Below are positions 1 to 7,442 of a DNA stretch of 64,000 nt, piece by piece. The DNA comes from Engelhardtia mirabilis. Its GTDB lineage: Bacteria; Planctomycetota; UBA1135; GCA-002686595. The notes beneath the pieces are model-generated. The model did no database searches. It saw only the letters and a list, made by a program, of their open reading frames with translations, and had not been told where the DNA came from. Both the position numbers and the translations under genes were made by a program. The DNA lies in the NCBI RefSeq assembly GCF_007748095.1, contig NZ_CP036287.1, positions 992,001 through 1,056,000 on the forward strand, given 5' to 3'. The first letter of the stretch is position 1. Every line of letters starts with the position of its first letter.

Positions 1-1183
1 CGCGGGCCTTCTTCTCCTTCATCTCCGACTCGGTGGCGGCGCCGACGTTGATCTGCGCCACGCCACCGGCGAGCTTGGCCAGGCGTTCCTGGAGCTTCTC
101 GCGGTCGTAGTCCGACTTGGTGCCTTCGATCTCGGCGCGGATCTGATCGATCCGACCCTTGATGTCGCCCTTGACGCCGGCGCCCTCGATGATCGTCGTG
201 TTGTCCTTGGTGATGACGATCTTGCGCGCCTTGCCGAGGTCCTTGACGGTCATCGACTCGAGCTCTTGACCCGTCGACTCGAGCACCGCCGTGGCGCCGG
301 TCAGGATCGCGATGTCCTCGAGCATGGCCTTGCGGCGGTCGCCGAAGCCGGGCGCCTTGACCGCGCAGACCGGGAACGCGCCGCGCAGGCGGTTCACGAC
401 CAACGTCGCCAGGGCCTCGCCCTCGACGTCCTCGGCGATGATCACGAGCGGCTTGCCGCTGCGCGCGACCTCTTCGAGGATCGGGATCATGTCCTTGACG
501 GTCGCGACCTTCTTCTCGTGGACCAGCACGTAGCAGTCCTCGAAGACGGCCTCCATCGACTTGGCGTCGGTGATGAAGTGCGGGCTGAGGTAGCCCTTGT
601 CGAACTGCATGCCCTCGACCCAGTCGACCTCGGTCGCGAGGCTCTTGCCCTCTTCGACCGTGATCACGCCGTCCTGGCCGACGCGCTCCATGGCCTCGGC
701 GATCATCTCGCCGATCTCCACGTCGCCGTTGGAGGCGATGGTGCCGACCTTGGCGATGTCCTCACGGCCCTTGATCGGGCGCGACATGCGGTCGAGGTCC
801 TTGACCACGGCGGCGACCGCCTGGTCCATTCCGCGCTTGAGCGCCACCGGGTTCGCGCCGGCGGTGACGTTCTTGAGGCCCTCTTCGAAGATGGCCTCGG
901 CGAGCACGGTCGCGGTCGTCGTGCCGTCACCCGCGCCATCGTTGGTGCGCGAGGCGACTTCCTTGACGAGCTGGGCGCCCATGTTCTCGTAGGGATCCTC
1001 GAGGTCGATCTCCTTGGAGACCGAGACACCGTCCTTGGTGACGGTGGGGCTCCCGAAGGACTTCTCGATGATCACGTTGCGGCCGCGGGGGCCGAGGGTG
1101 ACCTTCACGGCGCGCGCGAGCTTGCGCACACCCTGACGGATGTGCTCGCGCGCTTCGGAGTCGTAGCTGATCTGTTTGGCCAT
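1..1183 (-). CDS. groL: GroEL chaperonin, 60 kDa subunit (3' end beyond the window)
   Basis: ATP-driven folding chamber of the cytosol, working with GroES. The visible 394 residues begin MAKQISYDSEAREHIRQGV and carry the family's TLGPRGRNV loop near residue 30, the ATP-site GDGTTTATVLAEAI near residue 85, and KAPGFGDRRKAMLEDIA in the apical region. The stop lies left of position 1, so the last quarter of the usual ~545 residues is missing only because of the window edge. The gene follows groES by 45 nt on the same strand, the standard groESL operon. The start has no obvious Shine-Dalgarno sequence. No canonical CIRCE repeat is visible upstream of groES, so HrcA control is not supported by what I see. 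Identity is secure. Confidence 0.98.
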   Translation of the reverse strand, partial: MAKQISYDSEAREHIRQGVRKLARAVKVTLGPRGRNVIIEKSFGSPTVTKDGVSVSKEIDLEDPYENMGAQLVKEVASRTNDGAGDGTTTATVLAEAIFEEGLKNVTAGANPVALKRGMDQAVAAVVKDLDRMSRPIKGREDIAKVGTIASNGDVEIGEMIAEAMERVGQDGVITVEEGKSLATEVDWVEGMQFDKGYLSPHFITDAKSMEAVFEDCYVLVHEKKVATVKDMIPILEEVARSGKPLVIIAEDVEGEALATLVVNRLRGAFPVCAVKAPGFGDRRKAMLEDIAILTGATAVLESTGQELESMTVKDLGKARKIVITKDNTTIIEGAGVKGDIKGRIDQIRAEIEGTKSDYDREKLQERLAKLAGGVAQINVGAATESEMKEKKAR

Positions 1184-1228
1184 CGTGTCTTTGGGTCTAG
1201 GCGTCTGTGGGGTGCCGAATGGCCTGTA

Positions 1229-1534
1229 TCAGCCGATCACGCCGAGGATGTCTTCCTCGCGCATGATCAGGTAGTCGGTGCCGTCGACCTTGATCTCGGT
1301 GCCGGCGTAGCTCGAGAAGAGCACGGTGTCGCCGCTCTTGACCGAGAAGGTCGAGCGCTCGCCGTTGTCGAGGGTGCGCCCGTCACCGGTGGCGATGACC
1401 TTGCCCTCCTTAGGCTTCTCCTTGGCGCTCTCGGGCAGCAGGATGCCGCCGGCGGTCTTCGCTTCGGCTTCGAGGCGCTGAATGAGGACGCGGTCGCCGA
1501 GGGGACGGATCTTGGTCTTGGTCTTGGTCGCCAT
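1229..1534 (-). CDS. groS: GroES co-chaperonin
   Basis: Lid of the GroEL chamber. The 101-residue protein has the family length and landmarks: IRPLGDRVLIQRLEAE near the start, the mobile loop TAGGILLPESAKEKPKEGKV, and the C-terminal strand DYLIMREEDILGVIG. A short basic TKTKT stretch precedes the conserved core. It is the first gene of the groES-groEL pair. The 124 bases upstream, before the next gene's stop, contain GC-rich inverted sequence but no clear promoter or CIRCE element. Identity is secure. Confidence 0.97.
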   Translation of the reverse strand: MATKTKTKIRPLGDRVLIQRLEAEAKTAGGILLPESAKEKPKEGKVIATGDGRTLDNGERSTFSVKSGDTVLFSSYAGTEIKVDGTDYLIMREEDILGVIG

Positions 1535-1658
1535 GGGTCTGGTAGGTGTCGTGGTCTGAGACGGAGTTGGGAGTGTTTGCGACCGCTCGGTCGCGCGCGC
1601 CGCGGTGCCCGGAGGTGCCGGCGGCGCGTGATCGGGTTGGGGGAGCTACAGGGGCGGT

Positions 1659-2048
1659 TCAGCCGCCCTGGGAGTGCCGTCCGCTCTCGAGCGCGCGCAG
1701 GATCTCGCTGCGCAGCAGGGTCGGGTTGACGGGCTTGGAGAGCACCGCGAAGGCACCGGCCTGGCGGGCGGCCAACTCTAGGCCGGCCGTCAGCGCGCCG
1801 GAGTAGACGATGCAGGGCAGGCCCACGTGGGCCAGGTGCAAGAGGGGGATCGCCTCCAGCCCGGTGCACTCGGGCATGTGGAGGTCCAGGAGCGCGGCGT
1901 GGACCCGCCGGGTGCGAGCCTGCTCCACGGCCTCCAGGCCCGTCTGGGCCTCGACGACCTCGAGGCCGAGCTCGAGCAGGAGGTCGGCCACGCCGGCACG
2001 CAGGGCGTTGTCGTCGTCGGCGAGGAGGATGCGTCGGGTGGGGATCAC
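1659..2048 (-). CDS. Single-domain response regulator (CheY-like receiver)
   Basis: A stand-alone phosphoreceiver of about 129 residues with no output domain. The acidic pocket is LLADDDN (residues 8-14), the phospho-acceptor is Asp55 in ALLDLHMPE, the switch residue is Ser83 in VYSGA, and the conserved Lys105 is in LSKPV. It presumably relays phosphate from a histidine kinase or acts by protein contact. No cognate kinase is adjacent; the nearest is the hybrid kinase at 14-16 kb. The start used is GTG at 2048, which places the first strand five residues in; a TTG at 2087 in the same frame would add 13 unconserved residues. The 331 bases up to the divergent dipeptidase hold nothing I can identify. 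Function as a receiver is sure, pathway unknown. Confidence 0.85.
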   Translation of the reverse strand: MIPTRRILLADDDNALRAGVADLLLELGLEVVEAQTGLEAVEQARTRRVHAALLDLHMPECTGLEAIPLLHLAHVGLPCIVYSGALTAGLELAARQAGAFAVLSKPVNPTLLRSEILRALESGRHSQGG

Positions 2049-2379
2049 GGTTGGTTCGGGGCCGCCGGCCCGGGCAGGTCGGAGCAAAGCGCGTGCCGAA
2101 GTGCGTCGGCCCCGCCGATGCCTGCGTCGGCCAGGCCGACTGTCAGCATGGCAGCCGGCCTCCCGGGTCCCTCGGGGGCCTGCCTATTCGACAGTCCCGA
2201 GCTGCGTCGTCCGGGGCCAGCGGCGCTTCCTCGGCAATCGGGGCTGCTAGGCTGCCCCGCCTGGACCCATGGGAGGGGCCCACGGCCGGTCCGGGGCTCG
2301 CAGCGGGGTCCGAGAGGGCCCCGACCTTCGTCCCAACCCCACCAGATGCCGGTGAATCCCACTGCCGCAGGCCCATTCC

Positions 2380-3510
2380 ATGACTGACGTCGATCCGAAC
2401 CTCGAGGCCCGGGTGGCAGCCCTGCTGGCCCAGGAGCCTGTCTTCGACGCCCACATGGACGCCCTCCAGCGGGCGGTCGATCTGGGGCACGACCTGGGCG
2501 CGGTCACCCCCGGGCAGTTCGACCTGGTGCGCGCCCGCGCGGGCGGGCTGGGCATCGTCGTGATGGTCTGCTGGGTCGACCCCGACTACCTCCCGGATGG
2601 CGCCCGGGCCCGGGCCGAGGCCCTGCTCGAGGCGGCCCACGACCTGGCCCGGCGGCATCCCGAGCAGCTGCGGCTGGTGCGGGCGGCCCGCGACTTCGAG
2701 GCGGCCCGCGTCGGTGGCCGGATCGCTGGCATCCCCGGCATCGAGGGTGGACACGCCATCGAGCAGGACCTGGGTGTGCTCGAGGCCTTTTGGGCGCGCG
2801 GCCTGCGCGTGCTGACCCTGGTCTGGAACAACCACCTGCCGTGGATCCGCTCCTGCCAGCCGGGGGCCGGGCCCGACGTGCCGGCCGGGCTGTCGGCCTT
2901 CGGGCGCTCGGTGGTGCGGCGCATGAACGACCTGGGGATGGTCGTCGACCTCAGCCATGCGGGCGAGCGCAGCTTCTACGACGCGCTCGAGTCCACCGAG
3001 CATCCCGTCATGGCGAGCCACTCGGGCTGTCACGCCTTGCACGACCATCCGCGCAACTTGAACGACGATCAGTTGCGGGCCCTGGCTGACAACGACGGCG
3101 TGGTCGGGATCGTGTTCCACCCGGGCTTCCTCGACGCCGACGCGCGCGCCGAAGAACAGCGCGTGCGGCAGACCGAGGCCTACCGCGGCGCGACGGGCAC
3201 GAATCCCACCGACACCTTCCTGCGCCAGGGCGAGGTGATGCAACGCGACGCTCGGCCGCTGTCGATCGAGCGTTTGGTCGACCACGTCGAGCACGCGCTC
3301 GAGGTCGCGGGTCCGCGGCACGTGGGCTTGGGCTCGGACTTCGACGGCATCGAGCGCGGTCCGGCGGGGCTCGGCGACGCGAGCGGCTACCCGCGCCTGG
3401 CGGCGGCCATGCTCGCGCGCGGCTTCGACGTTGAGACCGTGGCGGCGGTGATGGGCGGGAACATGCGCCGGCTGTTCACGCGCGTGCTCGATTCCGGATC
3501 CGGGGTGTAA
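2380..3510 (+). CDS. Membrane dipeptidase, peptidase family M19
   Basis: Zinc-dependent dipeptidase of the amidohydrolase fold, 376 residues. The metal and catalytic residues expected for M19 are present: His25 and Asp27 (DAHMD), bridging Glu122 (GIEGGHAI), His193 (DLSHAG), His214 (ASHSGCHAL), and Asp320 (GLGSDFDG), followed by the C-terminal GGNMRRLF motif. There is no signal peptide, so the enzyme is probably cytosolic, as in many bacterial members, and likely recycles dipeptides or D-amino-acid-containing peptides. ATG start without a recognisable ribosome-binding site. It is monocistronic or loosely followed by the DUF669-like gene 129 nt downstream. The family call is firm; substrate is not predictable. 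Confidence 0.95.
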   Translation: MTDVDPNLEARVAALLAQEPVFDAHMDALQRAVDLGHDLGAVTPGQFDLVRARAGGLGIVVMVCWVDPDYLPDGARARAEALLEAAHDLARRHPEQLRLVRAARDFEAARVGGRIAGIPGIEGGHAIEQDLGVLEAFWARGLRVLTLVWNNHLPWIRSCQPGAGPDVPAGLSAFGRSVVRRMNDLGMVVDLSHAGERSFYDALESTEHPVMASHSGCHALHDHPRNLNDDQLRALADNDGVVGIVFHPGFLDADARAEEQRVRQTEAYRGATGTNPTDTFLRQGEVMQRDARPLSIERLVDHVEHALEVAGPRHVGLGSDFDGIERGPAGLGDASGYPRLAAAMLARGFDVETVAAVMGGNMRRLFTRVLDSGSGV

Positions 3511-3627
3511 CCACCGACGCTTCCAACCGTCCGAGGAGTGTCGATGTCGCGGAGGCGCTGGGTCGCCGCGGAGAGTCGAGTCGCCGTCGGATGGTCCCCG
3601 TCGAGAGTCGGGGACGGAAAGTTGCCT

Positions 3628-3632
3628 GGAGG
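3628..3632 (+). promoter_or_regulatory. Shine-Dalgarno sequence deciding the start of the DUF669-like gene
   Basis: GGAGG lies 7 nt before the ATG at 3640. It selects that ATG over the in-frame start at 3538, whose extra 34 residues look like translated intergenic sequence. Clear SD sequences are the exception in this window. Confidence 0.7.
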
Positions 3633-3639
3633 TACGCCC

Positions 3640-4044
3640 ATGGAAGTCGACTTCAGTGAGGTCGAAGAGGTCGAGAATTACCAGTCGGTCCCGGATGGGC
3701 GCTACCTGTGCCGCGTGGCGGAGGTGCGCCAGGGTTGGACCCAGGCCGGCGACGAGCGCTGGACCTTCAGGCTGGAGGTCGTCGAGGGTGATTTCGCGGG
3801 TAAGACAGCCGCCTGGGACGGGGTCAGTTGGGGCGAACGCGGGCGGCGCCGAGCCAAGCACGTGCTCGGCTCGATGGGCTTCGACGTCGCCGGTCGTATC
3901 GCCCTCGATGCGGGCGATCTGATCGATCGTCAGGCGCGCGTGACGGTCATCGCCGAAGAGCGCGTGGACGCACAGAGCGGCGTCAAGCAGGTCCGACCGC
4001 GCGTGCCCTTCCAGGGCTACGAACCCGTGGACGAGCCCTTCTGA
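3640..4044 (+). CDS. DUF669-like protein, possible single-stranded DNA-binding protein
   Basis: A 134-residue acidic protein. Its layout matches DUF669 proteins: an acidic start (MEVDFSEVEEVENY), a PDGRYLCRV strand, a central strand ending in DFAGKTAAWDGVSW, a short helix with KHVLGSMGF, and a final beta segment ending in a Pro- and acid-rich tail (GYEPVDEPF). In phages DUF669 proteins sit beside recombinases and are thought to bind single-stranded DNA; that role is transferred here by resemblance only. The gene stands alone between the dipeptidase and cytidine deaminase genes, with no recombinase nearby. It has one of the best ribosome-binding sites in the window. The family assignment is by pattern, not by search. 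Confidence 0.6.
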   Translation: MEVDFSEVEEVENYQSVPDGRYLCRVAEVRQGWTQAGDERWTFRLEVVEGDFAGKTAAWDGVSWGERGRRRAKHVLGSMGFDVAGRIALDAGDLIDRQARVTVIAEERVDAQSGVKQVRPRVPFQGYEPVDEPF

Positions 4045-4104
4045 TCGTGGACTGGTTCAGCTCGCGCGTTGACCCCGGTCACCGACCGGACGCAGAATCG
4101 CGCC

Positions 4105-4590
4105 ATGACCAAGGACGTGACACTCGACGGGCTGGACCCCGAAGGACGTGCATTGGTCGAGGCGGCGCGCGCGGTCAGCGCGCGAGCCTACTCGCCCTAC
4201 TCGGCGTTGCGCGTGGGGGCCGCCCTGCTGCTGGACGACGGTCGAACGGTGACCGGCTGCAACGTCGAGAACGCGAGCTACGGGCTGACCATGTGCGCCG
4301 AGCGCGTTGCCCTGGGCGCGTCCGTGGCGCTGGGCCTGGCGGGTGGGCAGGACTCGTCGCGGATCGTGCGGGTGGCGGTGTTCTGCGACCGGGCGGAGGT
4401 CCTGATGCCCTGCGGTGCCTGTCGGCAGGTGCTGGCGGAGTTCGCCGAGGGTACGACCGAGGTTCTGTGCGCGTCGGCCGAAGGGCCGGCGCGGATCACG
4501 ACCGTGGGCGAGCTCCTGCCGGACGCGATCGGGCCGAGAGACGTTCTGGGCGGCGGGACAGGCGGCGCGTCGGCCGGCGAGCAGGACTAG
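4105..4590 (+). CDS. cdd: Cytidine deaminase
   Basis: Hydrolytic deamination of cytidine and deoxycytidine to uridine in pyrimidine salvage. The 161-residue protein has the zinc site of the small homotetrameric class: Cys64-Ala-Glu66 (catalytic Glu66) in TMCAERVAL, then Cys103 and Cys106 in MPCGACRQVL. The substrate-binding segment GCNVENASYG precedes the first zinc ligand, and SPYSALRVGAALL matches the N-terminal core. ATG at 4105 was chosen over an upstream ATG at 4069, which adds 12 unconserved residues. A Gly-rich tail of about 15 residues is slightly unusual. It converges on the sulfatase gene. Confidence 0.95.
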   Translation: MTKDVTLDGLDPEGRALVEAARAVSARAYSPYSALRVGAALLLDDGRTVTGCNVENASYGLTMCAERVALGASVALGLAGGQDSSRIVRVAVFCDRAEVLMPCGACRQVLAEFAEGTTEVLCASAEGPARITTVGELLPDAIGPRDVLGGGTGGASAGEQD

Positions 4591-4658
4591 GCAGGTCGGG
4601 TCGCCTGGGCGTGGGTCCTGGTGACCGCCGGGGAGGGCGAGCACGACTGGGCCCCTCG

Positions 4659-4677
4659 GTTGCCGGCCCGCGGCAAC
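4659..4677. terminator. Terminator-like hairpin between convergent genes
   Basis: A 7-bp perfect stem (GTTGCCG with CGGCAAC) and 5-nt loop lies in the 107-bp gap between the convergent cytidine deaminase and sulfatase genes. No U-tract follows on either strand, so intrinsic termination is uncertain. Confidence 0.35.
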
Positions 4678-4697
4678 ACGCCGCGGGGTTGCTGTGC

Positions 4698-7331
4698 CTA
4701 GCGCCGATCTGGCTGCTCGGACTCGGCCTGTCCGGTCTCGGCCTGTCCGCGGGCGCCGTTGACGGTCCCGGCTTCGGTCGAGCCGCTGTCGACCCTCCGT
4801 CCGGATCCCCCGGTCGTGTCGGGCCCGTCCGAGACGGTGTAGCCCAGGGCCTCCAGGTGCTCGCGGGTGCTCTCGGACATGGCGCCGTCGGACCGCCCAC
4901 TTCCGCCGAGGGCCTCGGCGAGCTGGAGCAGCACGTCGCGGTAGCCGCGGACGGCGGCCACCCGGCGTCCGTCGGGGGGCAGGGCGTGCTGTTCGCCGGG
5001 GTCGATGCCGAGATCGAAGGTCTGCTCCTCGCTCGGGGCGCGGAGCGGGGTTGTGCTGTTCGGTGGAGCCCAGATCGTCTTGCGCGAGCCGCTGCGGGCG
5101 GCGTAGCGCTCGGTCGCAGCCTCGACCTCGGCCCACAGGGTCCGCGCCGCGGGTTCCACGGCCAGCAGGTCGACGCCTTGGACGCCGACCGGCGCCGCGA
5201 GACCGGCCATGTGGGTCAGGGTCGGCAGGACGTCAACGAGCATCACCGGTCGATCACTCCGACCGGGGTCGATCCCGGGTCCGCTGATGAGCAGTGGCAC
5301 CTGCAGCAACTCTTCGTAGAGCGTGTGCCCATGGCCGACGCCGCCGTGGTCGCCGATCTCCTTGCCGTGGTCGGAGGTCAACACCACGATCGTCTCGTCC
5401 AGCAACTGCAGCCGTTCGAGCCCGTCGAGCAGTTGGCCGACGGCCTCGTCCGCCTGGTGGATGGCCGCGTCGTAGAGGTCGGTCAGCACCTGGCGGTCCT
5501 CGTCGCCGAGGACGGGCGGGCGATCCACGCTGGGAGCGAGCCAACGCAGTGCATTGGGGTAGGCATCCAGTGGCCCGAGGTCGAAGCCCATGGCTTCGCG
5601 GTGGGCCCGGGGCGGATCGAATTCGTGCGCCGCGTAGGTGTGCACGAAGAGCAGGAAGCTCTCCTGGCTGTGGTCGGCGACCCAGTCCACCACGGTCTCC
5701 ATGGTGACCGAGTTCGCCAGCTCGAAGTCGAGCTCCTCGGTGTCGTCGACGAAGTCGCGGATGCGCTGGGACTCCCGGTTCCAGCAGGGGTCGATCACGG
5801 AGTAGGTGTCGAAGCCCGGCGCGAACCCGAAGCTCGGCAGCAGGTAGCCGCCACCGACGAAGGCCGCCGTGGCGTAGCCGGCGTCGGCGAATCGTTCCGC
5901 CAACAGGCGCGTGCGGTCGGGGTCGACGCTACCGGGATCCCGCAGGGCGCCGTGCACGCTGGGGTGCTGACCGCTCATCAGGCTCATGTGCGACGGCAGG
6001 GTGTAGGGGCCCTGGGCCCACACGTCGTCGAAGACCAGGCTGCGCTCCGCGAGGCGGTCGATCGAGGGACTGGTGGGGCGGTCGTAGCCGTAGGCACCCA
6101 GGTGGTCGGGACGCAGGGTGTCGACCGAGATCAGCACCACGTTGGGACCGCGCCGCTCGAGCCGATCGGGGACCACCCGGGGCGCGGCCAGAACGGTGGG
6201 CATCAGCAGCGCGGGTGCGGCGTGACCTTCGATCGATCGGACGCCGACTTGCAGGACGGCGCTGCGACCGCCCAGGCGGCTGGGCAGCTCCACGTCGATC
6301 GGAAGCCAGCGACGGCGGGCTTGGGAGGCCGATTCGAGGGTCCAGCTCCCCAGAGGCGTCCGACCCGGCCCGTTCAGGGGGCGCGCGGACAGGGTCACTT
6401 CGACCTGGGCCCCGTCTGCGACCATCGGATGGCTGTCGAGTCCGAGCCAGGCCTGCAGGCGGGCCCCGGTGGTGGGGACCGGCAGGGGCAGCTCGAGCTC
6501 GTCACCGGGAGCCAGGGCCAGGCCCGGCCGGGAGACCATGCCGATGCGGAACAGGCCAGCGAGGGGTTCGCCGACTTGCAAGTGGCTGCGACCCTCGCTG
6601 GTGGAGTTGGCGACCACGTCGATGAAGCTCGGCCGGAAGACCTCGAGGCCCTCGACCCGCGCGCTCGGGCCGTGGTCACCGTCGCGCTCTTGGCTGCACA
6701 GGATGGCCAGGGCGCGGGTACGCGGGTCGAGGTCGATGTCCAGGGCCAGGTCGACGCTGCGGCGACTGCCGTCGGCGGCGCGCGTGCCGTGCAGCTCGAC
6801 CAGGGACTCGGCCAGGTCTGTGTCGGCACCTGGCGTCGGCTCTCGGGTGAGCTCGGCCAGGAAGACCGAAACGCGCGGCTCGGCGTCCCGGCGAGGGCCG
6901 TCGAATCGCAGCCGACTGCGCAGGAAGACCGGCCCGCCACCCTCGATGGGGATCGACGTCAACCAGCTACCCCGGGCTGGTCCGATCACGGGCGTGCCGT
7001 CGGGCTCGATGGTCGAAGCCGCGAGGAAGCGGCCGAGTTCCTCGGCTGTTGCCGGGGTCTCGAGTCGGATCAGCGGGCGCCAGGCATCCCGGTCGAGCTC
7101 GGCCGCGGAGACCAGCATGCGCCGCTGCGACCGACCGGGGTCGGCGTCGTAGGTCGCGCCGGAGGTGAACTCGAACAAGCGCTGCGCGGGCAGGGGCTCG
7201 GGGTCGGAGCAGGCGACCAGGAGCGTGGCGATCAGCAGCGCGCAGAGCGGCGCGGGACCGGCCAGCCGCCGGCCGAGCGCGAGGCGGAGCTGTTGCCGGC
7301 GGTCGGTTCGGTTCGGGGGCTGCGATCCCAT
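4698..7331 (-). CDS. Sulfatase/alkaline phosphatase-superfamily lipoprotein with a large N-terminal domain
   Basis: An 877-residue exported protein. A basic start and hydrophobic stretch end in a lipobox (LLVACSD, Cys41), indicating a lipid anchor. Residues ~45-385 form a beta-rich region I do not recognise. From about residue 390 the sulfatase core begins (NVVLISVDTLRPDHLGAYGY), with PYTLPSHMSLMSG as nucleophile motif, LTSDHGKEIGDHGGVGHG and a C-terminal EEQTFDLGIDPGEQ. The nucleophile position holds Thr in place of the Cys or Ser that becomes formylglycine, so classical sulfatase chemistry is doubtful; phosphatase or phosphotransferase activity is an alternative. It is divergent from ligA with 111 bp between. 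The superfamily is sure, the reaction is not. Confidence 0.88.
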   Translation of the reverse strand: MGSQPPNRTDRRQQLRLALGRRLAGPAPLCALLIATLLVACSDPEPLPAQRLFEFTSGATYDADPGRSQRRMLVSAAELDRDAWRPLIRLETPATAEELGRFLAASTIEPDGTPVIGPARGSWLTSIPIEGGGPVFLRSRLRFDGPRRDAEPRVSVFLAELTREPTPGADTDLAESLVELHGTRAADGSRRSVDLALDIDLDPRTRALAILCSQERDGDHGPSARVEGLEVFRPSFIDVVANSTSEGRSHLQVGEPLAGLFRIGMVSRPGLALAPGDELELPLPVPTTGARLQAWLGLDSHPMVADGAQVEVTLSARPLNGPGRTPLGSWTLESASQARRRWLPIDVELPSRLGGRSAVLQVGVRSIEGHAAPALLMPTVLAAPRVVPDRLERRGPNVVLISVDTLRPDHLGAYGYDRPTSPSIDRLAERSLVFDDVWAQGPYTLPSHMSLMSGQHPSVHGALRDPGSVDPDRTRLLAERFADAGYATAAFVGGGYLLPSFGFAPGFDTYSVIDPCWNRESQRIRDFVDDTEELDFELANSVTMETVVDWVADHSQESFLLFVHTYAAHEFDPPRAHREAMGFDLGPLDAYPNALRWLAPSVDRPPVLGDEDRQVLTDLYDAAIHQADEAVGQLLDGLERLQLLDETIVVLTSDHGKEIGDHGGVGHGHTLYEELLQVPLLISGPGIDPGRSDRPVMLVDVLPTLTHMAGLAAPVGVQGVDLLAVEPAARTLWAEVEAATERYAARSGSRKTIWAPPNSTTPLRAPSEEQTFDLGIDPGEQHALPPDGRRVAAVRGYRDVLLQLAEALGGSGRSDGAMSESTREHLEALGYTVSDGPDTTGGSGRRVDSGSTEAGTVNGARGQAETGQAESEQPDRR

Positions 7332-7442
7332 GTGGCCATCCTACGGTCGAGCGGCGCGAGCTCTCTCGGCGGCCGTGCCTATACTCACCCCACTTCAGCG
7401 GCCCCGAGCGGCGGGCCGCCGGCACAACACACCGACTCGACC

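Noticed and set aside
266..1729. 487-codon frame on the plus strand opposite groEL and groES
   Set aside because: It is an antisense shadow of two certain genes, with His/Asp/Leu-rich low-complexity translation.
3828..7442. Very long open frame continuous with ligA (1952 codons in total)
   Set aside because: The first 1205 codons run antisense to the sulfatase gene, are Arg/Gly/Asp-rich and have no motifs; stop codons are simply rare at this GC content. The ligA protein starts at 7443.
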